A stretch of DNA of 12,843 nt. Origin: an uncultured Acetatifactor sp. (GTDB taxonomy: Bacteria > Bacillota > Clostridia > Lachnospirales > Lachnospiraceae). Each line of letters starts with the position of its first letter. Positions within the stretch are counted from its first letter, which is position 1. Of the stretch, positions 1 through 4,541 are shown in pieces. The translations under genes were made by a program, and so were the position numbers. Where the stretch lies: contig CAJUGL010000079.1 in the NCBI GenBank assembly GCA_910586515.1, forward strand, positions 1 to 12,843. The letters run 5' to 3'. Under the pieces are notes generated by a model. It saw only the letters and a list, made by a program, of their open reading frames with translations. It had not been told where the DNA came from and searched no databases.

Positions 1-858
1 ATCGAAGTAGGTGTCCTCCATGCTCCGGCCAGATACGCCAATGACGAAATCCGCTTTGCGGGACAGCGGAGTATCCGGCACGGGTATCACTTCTGTGGGG
101 ATGTCGGAAAACAGGTATTCGCCCCTTCCGGCGGATGCCATCCTCTGGTAGTAGGACAGGAAGCGCATGGGGATGATTTCGGCTGTGGTGGATGAAGGCT
201 TGCTTTCCGGTTCCGGCTCCGCTGTTGATCGTTCCCATTCCTTCAAGAGGGTGAAGTCCACCATTTCTTTGCCGTGGGGGTCAAGGGAGCGGTATTTGCT
301 GATATGATCTTTTTCAGCAATTGATAAGGGTTCAGGTTCACCTATGCCTTGCGGATTGTAGGTATTGGCTCCTCCAAATGCCTCCTCAGCAGTAATTTGT
401 GGAAAATCATCAGAAGCCGGCGTTTCTTGTCTAGCAAGGGCGGTTCTAAGTGTACTACCTGGAAGTCCAATGACATCAGCTATGCGAGTTACCCATTCAT
501 AACCGATTTCGTAGTCCCCAAATTCACCTGGTGTGAAGGAATCAATATGCTGCAACCAATAGAGAGAGATTCCGGTTTTGTTGGCTACTTCTTCTGTTGT
601 CATTTGAATTTTATCTAATTGTTTTCTAATAATATTTTTAAGCGATGCTTCCATAGGTACATCTGCACCAGTTAACCAATTTTCAGACACATCAAGAGCT
701 TCCGCTAATAAAAGAATGTTATTTTGTTTAGGTATATATCTTCCTGAAATGTAAGAACTCAGCGCACCCTTGCTGATTTTTGTTTTTTCAACAAGATCTG
801 CTTGAGATACATTTCTTGCAGACATTGCCTTTTTCAATCTTGTTGATATGTTTTCCAT
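1..858 (-). CDS. Phage CI/LexA-type repressor, XRE HTH plus S24 peptidase domain (partial at window edge)
   Basis: The reading frame starts at ATG 858 (complement) and stays open to base 1, giving 286 residues without a stop. GAGGAGGA at 867-874 (complement) is a strong ribosome binding site for this start. Residues 5-62 are an XRE-type helix-turn-helix with recognition helix SKGALSSYISGR (29-40). Residues 72-143 look like a second HTH-like helical domain (MTTEEVANKTGIS). The C-terminal part is an S24/LexA-like self-cleavage domain: a probable Ala243-Gly244 cleavage site in ASAGRGEYL, and catalytic Ser279 in GVSGRSMEDTYFD. The catalytic lysine and the remaining strands lie beyond the window. 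The family binds operators as dimers and is inactivated by RecA-stimulated self-cleavage during DNA damage. It is transcribed divergently from the Cro-like gene, so it is inferred to maintain lysogeny. Confidence in the family is high; operator specificity is inferred. Confidence 0.93.
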   Translation of the reverse strand, partial: MENISTRLKKAMSARNVSQADLVEKTKISKGALSSYISGRYIPKQNNILLLAEALDVSENWLTGADVPMEASLKNIIRKQLDKIQMTTEEVANKTGISLYWLQHIDSFTPGEFGDYEIGYEWVTRIADVIGLPGSTLRTALARQETPASDDFPQITAEEAFGGANTYNPQGIGEPEPLSIAEKDHISKYRSLDPHGKEMVDFTLLKEWERSTAEPEPESKPSSTTAEIIPMRFLSYYQRMASAGRGEYLFSDIPTEVIPVPDTPLSRKADFVIGVSGRSMEDTYFD

Positions 859-887
859 GCAGTATATCCTCCTCGTATATTAAGAAT

Positions 888-916
888 ATCATAAATGTTT
901 AGAAAACGCAACACAA
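888..916 (-). promoter_or_regulatory. Probable promoter of the repressor gene
   Basis: Read on the minus strand there is TTGTGT (911-916), a 17-base spacer, then TATGAT (888-893). The -10 box is one base off consensus; the -35 box is weaker. An alternative pairing in the same place is TTGCGT with TATTCT, also 17 bases apart. Transcription would begin near 881, upstream of the repressor start at 858. A candidate operator at 898-911 lies within the spacer, which would allow repression or autoregulation. Confidence 0.5.
898..911. promoter_or_regulatory. Candidate operator (half-conserved)
   Basis: TTTAGAAAACGCAA has the same left arm as the perfect site TTTAGAAAACTAAA at 938-951; the right arm is degenerate. 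It lies between the -35 and -10 boxes of the proposed repressor promoter. It is called an operator because it shares sequence and context with the other three sites. Confidence 0.4.
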
Positions 917-937
917 ATGGATTGGAAATATAAAAAA

Positions 938-951
938 TTTAGAAAACTAAA
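938..951. promoter_or_regulatory. Candidate operator, perfect inverted repeat
   Basis: TTTAGAAAACTAAA has two perfect 5-base arms, TTTAG and CTAAA, around a 4-base centre. It lies eight bases before the -35 box of the rightward promoter. Closely related sequences occur at 898-911, 991-1004 and 1239-1252, which supports a binding site for the repressor, the Cro-like protein or both. Confidence 0.5.
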
Positions 952-958
952 AATGTAA

Positions 959-987
959 TTGACAGAGATATTTTTGTGTGCTAGTAT
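959..987 (+). promoter_or_regulatory. Rightward early promoter for the Cro-like gene and early operon
   Basis: There is a perfect TTGACA at 959-964, a 17-base spacer, and TAGTAT at 982-987. TG at 979-980 gives an extended -10. The predicted start site is near 993-995, inside the operator-like site at 991-1004. A dimer bound there, or at 938-951 just upstream, could block RNA polymerase. It drives the 1028..1243 gene and probably the genes downstream, since no convincing terminator follows. Confidence 0.75.
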
Positions 988-990
988 TTG

Positions 991-1004
991 TTTATATATC
1001 TAAA
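991..1004. promoter_or_regulatory. Candidate operator over the rightward transcription start
   Basis: TTTATATATCTAAA fits the TTTAG-N4-CTAAA pattern with one mismatch in the left arm. It covers the predicted start site of the rightward promoter. It overlaps the palindrome TAAACGTTTA (1001-1010). Confidence 0.42.
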
Positions 1005-1027
1005 CGTTTATAAAGGAGGTAACAAAA

Positions 1028-1243
1028 ATGCTTTTTAATTATCAAAAGCTGCGGGGAAAGATAAAAGAGGTGTGTGGTACACAAGACAATTTTGCAAAGC
1101 AATTAAAGATTGGGAGAGTATCCTTAAGTCAAAGGTTAAATAATCAACTGGAGTTCTCTCAATCAGAAATTCATGACTCTTGTCGTATTCTAAATTTAAA
1201 CAAAAATGAAATTCCGTTATATTTTTTTGATTTAAAAGTTTAG
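1028..1243 (+). CDS. Cro-like small regulator, DUF739-type
   Basis: A 71-residue protein starting at ATG 1028, preceded by AAAGGAGGT at 1012-1020. The pattern KLRGKIKEVCGTQDNFAKQL, a helix-turn-helix around residues 16-40 (IGRVSLSQRLNN), then EIHDSCRILNL and an IPLYFF ending, matches the DUF739 Cro-like family as I know it. Such proteins usually sit directly across from the repressor and bind the same operators to favour lytic development. Here it is the first gene of the rightward transcript, and its stop codon lies inside an operator-like palindrome (1239-1252). The function is inferred from family and position. Its base composition is AT-rich compared with the replication genes to the right. 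Confidence 0.85.
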   Translation: MLFNYQKLRGKIKEVCGTQDNFAKQLKIGRVSLSQRLNNQLEFSQSEIHDSCRILNLNKNEIPLYFFDLKV

Positions 1244-1252
1244 ATAACTAAA
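1239..1252. promoter_or_regulatory. Candidate distal operator overlapping the Cro-like stop codon
   Basis: TTTAGATAACTAAA has perfect TTTAG/CTAAA arms and differs from the 938-951 site at one central base. It spans the stop of the Cro-like gene and lies just before the AAAGGAGG of the Rha gene. It could act as a roadblock or looping site within the immunity region. Confidence 0.42.
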
Positions 1253-1269
1253 TAATTAAAGGAGGACGC

Positions 1270-1770
1270 ATGAGCGATTTAACAAGAGTAACGCTTACTT
1301 CCATGGAAGTGGCACAGATGGTTGGAAAAGAGCACAAGAATTTAGTGAGGGACATTCGTAGATACTGTGAACAATTAGCCGAGACCAAGATTGAGCTGGG
1401 CGATTTCTTCACAGAAAGCACCTATCTGGATGCAAACAACCAGAACCGCCCCTGTTTCATGGTCACTAAGAAAGGCTGCGAGTTCATCGCCCACAAGCTG
1501 ACCGGGCAGAAAGGCACAGAGTTTACGGCATGTTACATCAACAGATTCCACGAAATGGAAGACGGTGAGACGCTCCTGCCTGAGGAGATTGAGGGGGCAG
1601 CGAGGCTTTATGGAGTCCCCCGTAGGCTCCTGGAATGCCGTAAGGTCTTCATGCTGAATATGGAAAAATGGAGACACTGGAAGTTGATTGGTGAAATTGA
1701 TGCCCTGCATGTAAAGCTTAAGTGCATGGCAAAAGATGGCAACCAGGAGGCAGGGAAGTATCTGGAATAG
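1270..1770 (+). CDS. Rha family phage regulatory protein
   Basis: A 166-residue protein with AAAGGAGG at 1258-1265 before ATG 1270. Residues 7-96 show the Rha domain: SMEVAQMVGKEHKNLVRDIR at the N-terminus, then FFTESTYLDANNQNRPCFMV, then TKKGCEFIAHKLTGQKGTEF and the YINRFHEME end. The C-terminal part (residues 100-166) is helical and basic, without a domain I can name. Rha proteins are phage early regulators and antirepressor-like factors, described in P22-like phages as interfering with growth in hosts lacking IHF; the exact role here is not visible. It is the second gene of the rightward operon and starts 26 bases after the Cro-like stop. Confidence 0.88.
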   Translation: MSDLTRVTLTSMEVAQMVGKEHKNLVRDIRRYCEQLAETKIELGDFFTESTYLDANNQNRPCFMVTKKGCEFIAHKLTGQKGTEFTACYINRFHEMEDGETLLPEEIEGAARLYGVPRRLLECRKVFMLNMEKWRHWKLIGEIDALHVKLKCMAKDGNQEAGKYLE

Positions 1771-1796
1771 CTGGCGACATAAAGGAGGTGAGAAAG

Positions 1797-1967
1797 ATGG
1801 CAGAAAAAACTATTAAAACAATCAAGAAGTCATTGAGTTTTGAAAAAAGTGGAGAAACACTTTCAGTAGAAATTGGTTTAGAAAATATTTCTCCGAATGT
1901 GGGGACAGATACTATTATATCATTTTTGGACACGCTTTTCGAGCGTGCTAAAGAGATTGTTTGTTAG
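1797..1967 (+). CDS. Hypothetical 56-residue protein
   Basis: The start is ATG 1797 because AAAGGAGGTG (1781-1790) lies just before it; a longer in-frame version from 1722 would overlap the Rha gene and lacks a comparable site. The product begins MAEKTIKTIKKSLSFEKSG and ends with a helix FLDTLFERAKEIVC. It has no signal peptide, membrane segment or motif I recognise. It is AT-rich like the immunity genes. The last codons contain a short inverted repeat (CACGCT/AGCGTG, 1931-1947), but no T-run follows, so I do not call a terminator. Function unknown. Confidence 0.65.
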   Translation: MAEKTIKTIKKSLSFEKSGETLSVEIGLENISPNVGTDTIISFLDTLFERAKEIVC

Positions 1968-2105
1968 TCGGAATTTGCTTTGAAATATTAATTAAGGTTT
2001 GCATTTTATCAGGATTTTCAAGCAATATGGGAAGCAATTTGTCAATCATAAGGATTTCCAGGAGCAGGGGGGAAGCGGTGGGAGCTGCAGAAGGAGGTGC
2101 CTGAC

Positions 2106-2261
2106 ATGACAGAGTATATGTACACAGTGATCAGAGAGTACCCCGACGGGAGTTGGGGGAAGCGTAAGCGGAAATATTACAGCAGCAAGCCAAAGCTTAA
2201 GGTGGGAGAACTTTATGTACACCTTGGCAGCAGGTTTCCGGGGATGCAGCGGGTTCTGTGA
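2106..2261 (+). CDS. Hypothetical small basic protein, 51 residues
   Basis: ATG 2106 is preceded by AGAAGGAGGTG (2090-2100). The product starts MTEYMYTVIREYPDGSWGKR and continues through a basic YYSSKPKLKVGELYVHLG stretch to TGA at 2259-2261. The alternation of aromatic and basic residues suggests a small beta-rich fold, but I recognise no family. It lies between the immunity genes and the excisionase-like gene, in the same direction. The 138 bases before it (1968-2105) hold only short frames without ribosome binding sites. Confidence 0.62.
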   Translation: MTEYMYTVIREYPDGSWGKRKRKYYSSKPKLKVGELYVHLGSRFPGMQRVL

Positions 2262-2303
2262 GATAGATATGATTGAATGCCTTGCAGGAAGGAGGTGAAA
2301 AAA

Positions 2304-2507
2304 TTGAGTGAAAGGGTAACTGTGGATGAAGCCGCAAAAATCCTTGGGATGTCGAAGCAGGGCGTCAGGGAGCACATGAAAAGGAAACTGTTTGCCATGC
2401 CGATCGGGGAGGTGACCCAGATAAGCAAGGGGCGGTATCAGTACCACATATACCGGAGCCTGCTGGACAGGCATGTTGGGAAAGAGAGTATCAGGGAAAA
2501 TAATTGA
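2304..2507 (+). CDS. Excisionase-like / MerR-type helix-turn-helix DNA-binding protein
   Basis: I choose TTG 2304 as the start because GGAAGGAGGTG (2287-2297) is correctly placed before it. A longer in-frame ATG at 2277 would put this site inside the coding sequence. The 67-residue product has RVTVDEAAKILGMSKQGVRE at residues 4-23, a classic winged-HTH start as in excisionases and AlpA-like proteins. The QYHIYRSLLDRHV segment would form the wing and final helix. Such proteins bind DNA in phage recombination or regulation; with no integrase in view the role here is open. Its stop is followed by a 16-base near-palindrome at 2515-2530. Confidence 0.8.
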   Translation: MSERVTVDEAAKILGMSKQGVREHMKRKLFAMPIGEVTQISKGRYQYHIYRSLLDRHVGKESIRENN

Positions 2508-2514
2508 AAAAGCA

Positions 2515-2530
2515 GTTGCGATGTCGCAGC
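2515..2530. repeat. Near-palindromic repeat, copy 1 (GTTGCGATGTCGCAGC)
   Basis: This 16-base sequence matches the perfect palindrome at 11339-11354 at 14 positions. It lies between the stop of the HTH gene and the start of the next gene, just before that gene's ribosome binding site. It could form a short hairpin in the transcript. Confidence 0.6.
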
Positions 2531-2545
2531 AGGAAGGAGAAGTCA

Positions 2546-2731
2546 ATGAAAGAATACAGAGTACGGTTTTGGCAACAGGAAGGAGACGGCAGGGAGGATT
2601 ACCTGGAGCTGGAGACCATGGAGCAGGCGCAGGATTTTTATGACAGCCTGGACGGGAAGGCGGAGATTCAGAAGTACGTGGACAGGCTCCATGCCTATGA
2701 AACCCTTGTGGGGCCGATCTATGAGGTTTAG
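2546..2731 (+). CDS. Hypothetical 61-residue acidic protein
   Basis: ATG 2546 is preceded by AGGAAGGAGA (2531-2540). An in-frame TTG at 2504 overlaps the previous stop but has no such site and would translate through the repeat. The product begins MKEYRVRFWQQEGDGREDYL and has a helix around ETMEQAQDFYDSLDG, typical of small cytoplasmic phage proteins. No family is recognised. Its last 11 bases overlap the start of the next gene at 2721, suggesting coupled translation. Confidence 0.68.
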   Translation: MKEYRVRFWQQEGDGREDYLELETMEQAQDFYDSLDGKAEIQKYVDRLHAYETLVGPIYEV

Positions 2732-3011
2732 CAGGAGGAAAGATATCCTGCTGCCAGGCAGAAAAACGGATGAACTGCAGTTGGCGAAGAGGAAGCCCCG
2801 GCCTGTGATAGACATATCTTATGTGGAGCTGCCGGAGCGGGTGACGCACAGGATCAACCTGAGCAGCATCCTGGGGACGATTTCCTTTTTCTCCATGCTG
2901 TTTGCGCCGGCAGCAGTGGAAGGAGAATCCTACATACTGGCGCTGGCCCTGGTGGCCGCCTGCGGAATCTGCGCGCACCTGGCGATTCGGGAAGAAGGAA
3001 AAAGAAGATAG
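2721..3011 (+). CDS. Small membrane protein with two predicted membrane segments
   Basis: ATG 2721 lies within the last codons of the preceding gene, in a different frame, as expected for translational coupling; its own ribosome binding site is weak. The 96-residue product has a basic N-terminus (MRFSRRKD), then two hydrophobic stretches near residues 50-67 (SSILGTISFFSMLFAPAA) and 73-90 (YILALALVAACGICAHLAI), and a basic tail ending EEGKRR. The positive-inside rule suggests both ends are in the cytoplasm. The protein could be a superinfection or membrane-associated factor, but nothing in the sequence identifies it. The start is less certain than the frame. Confidence 0.6.
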   Translation: MRFSRRKDILLPGRKTDELQLAKRKPRPVIDISYVELPERVTHRINLSSILGTISFFSMLFAPAAVEGESYILALALVAACGICAHLAIREEGKRR

Positions 3012-3040
3012 GCTCCACCGCCGACCAAAGCATGGAGCCT
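3012..3040. repeat. Inverted repeat directly after the membrane-protein stop
   Basis: GGCTCCA (3012-3018) pairs with TGGAGCC (3034-3040) around a 15-base loop. The left arm begins at the base after the stop codon. No T-run follows, so it does not look like a standard intrinsic terminator. It may be an mRNA stability or processing element. Confidence 0.35.
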
Positions 3041-3099
3041 GTCAGAAACAAAACAAATAACTATGCATCCATTATACGGATGTGGGAAGGAGTTTGCAA

Positions 3100-3150
3100 G
3101 TGAGAAATAATGAAATGAAGGAAATTTTTCGGGATCTGAAGGGGGACTGA
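3100..3150 (+). CDS. Possible 16-residue leader-like peptide
   Basis: GTG 3100 follows GGAAGGAG (3085-3092) at a good distance. It encodes VRNNEMKEIFRDLKGD and ends at TGA 3148-3150, three bases before the start of the Cys-rich gene. It could be a tiny gene or a leader that couples translation to the next gene. It is short enough to be chance, so confidence is low. Confidence 0.3.
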   Translation: MRNNEMKEIFRDLKGD

Positions 3151-3153
3151 GGG

Positions 3154-3333
3154 ATGTTATTTAAAATCTGCGAATACTGCGGCGCACATCTTGACCCGGG
3201 AGAGTCCTGTGACTGCCGGAAAGAGGAGGCCGCGGAGAGGTGCTGCTGCAAGACTGTGGCAGTACCGCCTATAAACAATTTACATAATGCAAAGAAGGAG
3301 GAAACAGAAAATGTCATTAGAGAAAAATATTGA
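3154..3333 (+). CDS. Small Cys-rich zinc-knuckle-like protein, 59 residues
   Basis: ATG 3154 follows AAGGGGGA (3139-3146). The product begins MLFKICEYCGAHLDPGESCD and then has more cysteines (CDCRKE and a CCC run), consistent with a small treble-clef or zinc-ribbon knuckle of the type often encoded next to DUF2800 cassettes in clostridial phages. The second half is less ordered. Its 3' end overlaps the next gene by 23 bases (3311-3333) in a different frame. The ribosome binding site of the next gene also lies inside it. Metal binding is inferred from Cys spacing; the biological role is unknown. Confidence 0.65.
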   Translation: MLFKICEYCGAHLDPGESCDCRKEEAAERCCCKTVAVPPINNLHNAKKEETENVIREKY

Positions 3334-3826
3334 GAGGATCGCGGATGCCCTGGAGGTGATCGCGAAGACGATGGGGGCAAAGGCTCCTTCCGAAGACAAA
3401 AACACCCTTGTTCAGCAGGCCGGTCAGCAGATTCCCGTACAGCCGCCTGCACAAGGAAACTGGCAGGGGCCCGGGGTGGGAAACGGACAGGCACCCCAGA
3501 TGCAGCAGCCTGTGTCCCAGGGAGGCCCGGTACCGGTATCCCTTCCGGCAGGCATGGGGACACAGTGGCAGGGAGCCGGCAACAGTACGGTGATGCCCGG
3601 TGCCCAATTCCAGCAGCCTGCCGGCTCCGGGACAGTGCCGACAACCGCGGCAGCCCAGCAGTACACCTTTGACCAGCTGGCGGTGGCAACTGCAAACCTT
3701 GCATCTGCAGGCAAGGATGTATTTTCAGTATTAGCCAGGTTTGGCGTAAACATGCTGATGGACCTTCCACCGGAAAAGTATGGTGAATATGCGGCAGCAC
3801 TCAGGGAAGCGGGAGGGGTGATCTGA
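3311..3826 (+). CDS. Phage early protein with Pro/Gln/Gly-rich linker
   Basis: ATG 3311 is preceded by AAGGAGG (3295-3301). The product has 171 residues in three parts. Residues 1-22 form an amphipathic helix (SLEKNIERIADALEVIAKTM). Residues 30-115 are a low-complexity stretch rich in Q, P and G. A compact C-terminal region (about 117-171) starts YTFDQLAVATANLASAGKD and includes LARFGV and LPPEKYGEYAAALREAG. Proteins of this shape commonly precede DUF2800 in clostridial phages, but I know no assigned function; a self-associating or scaffold-like accessory to replication is a guess. Its stop and the next start overlap by one base (TGATG at 3824), pointing to coupled translation. Confidence 0.75.
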   Translation: MSLEKNIERIADALEVIAKTMGAKAPSEDKNTLVQQAGQQIPVQPPAQGNWQGPGVGNGQAPQMQQPVSQGGPVPVSLPAGMGTQWQGAGNSTVMPGAQFQQPAGSGTVPTTAAAQQYTFDQLAVATANLASAGKDVFSVLARFGVNMLMDLPPEKYGEYAAALREAGGVI

Positions 3827-4473
3827 TGGCAAGGAAAACAGAAGAGCGGAAACATGCGCTGCTTTCCGCATCCGGCGCGAAAAAATGGCTGAACTGTACT
3901 CCGTCTGCCTGGCTGGAGGAAGCTGTTCCGGATGAACAGAGTGAATATGCTGCGGAGGGCACTCTGGCACACAGCATCTGTGAACTGAAGCTTGCAAAAC
4001 AGTTTACCGATAAGAACATGTCGGACAAAACCTATAAAGCCAGATTAAATAAATTAATGAAAGATCCGCTTTATTCCAAAGAGATGGATGGATTTACGGA
4101 TGCATATGCGGATTACATTACAGGCATTGCCTATAACTTTCCCAGTACGCCATACGTGGCAGTGGAGAAAAAGGTGGATTATGGCCCCTGGGCTCCGGAA
4201 GGATTCGGTACCTGTGACTGTATCCTGATCCATGGTAACGGGATGCATGTGTGCGATTTTAAATATGGAAAAGGCAAGGCGGTGAGCAGCCTTGAGAATC
4301 CCCAGCTGATGCTTTATGCCCTGGGTGCCTGGAATGCCTTTCATATGATTTACCCGATTAAGACAGTGACCCTGCACATTATTCAGCCCCGCATCGACAA
4401 TACCTCGTCCTGGGAGGCATCGATGGAAGATCTTCTGCGCTGGGGTGAGGAGAAAGTAAAGCCCCAGGAGTAA
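3826..4473 (+). CDS. DUF2800 RecB-like nuclease, C-terminally truncated
   Basis: The N-terminal part is clearly DUF2800: LSASGAKKWLNCTPSAWLEE, EYAAEGTLAHSICE, then a PD-(D/E)XK-like core with D131 in GTCDC and D144-x-K146 in CDFKYGKG. The family reads on past LLRWGEEKVKP into a C-terminal half that carries a Cys-rich, Cas4/RecB-like segment, and is usually around 370-400 residues as I recall. Here a TAA falls at 4471-4473 after 215 residues, and the sequence directly after it matches the N-terminal region of a phage polymerase in another frame. The catalytic core is kept, but the C-terminal Cys cluster is missing, so the product is probably non-functional or altered. Start ATG 3826 overlaps the previous stop. 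Confidence 0.82.
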   Translation: MARKTEERKHALLSASGAKKWLNCTPSAWLEEAVPDEQSEYAAEGTLAHSICELKLAKQFTDKNMSDKTYKARLNKLMKDPLYSKEMDGFTDAYADYITGIAYNFPSTPYVAVEKKVDYGPWAPEGFGTCDCILIHGNGMHVCDFKYGKGKAVSSLENPQLMLYALGAWNAFHMIYPIKTVTLHIIQPRIDNTSSWEASMEDLLRWGEEKVKPQE

Positions 4474-4541
4474 ATATAATAGACTGTGCCAGAGGGGAGC
4501 GGCTCCCTGAACATATCACCGCAGCGCTTGGTGATCCAAAC
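4449..4541 (+). pseudogene. Deletion junction: leftover polymerase N-terminal codons without a start
   Basis: In the frame of the polymerase the codons before GTG 4542 read IIDCARGERLPEHITAALGD, followed by PNVKKVAHNAAFE, which is the expected polymerase sequence roughly 50 residues into the family protein. This frame opens after a TGA at 4446-4448 and contains no ATG, GTG or TTG before 4542. The join with DUF2800 lies at about 4460-4475. The polymerase start, its exonuclease motif I region and the usual intervening DUF2815 gene are absent. Confidence 0.7.

Noticed and set aside
349..618. Plus-strand open frame opposite the repressor
   Set aside because: It is antisense to a clearly recognisable repressor gene and has no ribosome binding site or family resemblance.
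1931..1947. Inverted repeat CACGCT/AGCGTG near the end of the 56-residue gene as a terminator
   Set aside because: The stem is only six bases, lies inside the coding sequence and is not followed by a T-run.
2027..2105. Short frame MGSNLSIIRIS... before the 2106 gene
   Set aside because: It has 25 codons, no ribosome binding site and no recognisable features; overlapping alternative frames are equally likely.
3694..3720. Hairpin CCTTGC/GCAAGG inside the Pro/Gln-rich protein gene
   Set aside because: It is a six-base stem inside conserved C-terminal codons and is explained by coding sequence.
4440..4475. Programmed -1 frameshift joining DUF2800 to the polymerase
   Set aside because: The polymerase frame is -1 relative to DUF2800, but no X XXY YYZ slippery site exists between the TGA at 4446 and the TAA at 4471, and the two proteins are not a known fusion.
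4475..4480. TATAAT at the DUF2800/polymerase junction as a -10 box for the polymerase
   Set aside because: There is no -35 element 16-18 bases upstream, and the sequence is explained by polymerase codons (ATA ATA) and the DUF2800 stop. A promoter here would not solve the missing start codon.
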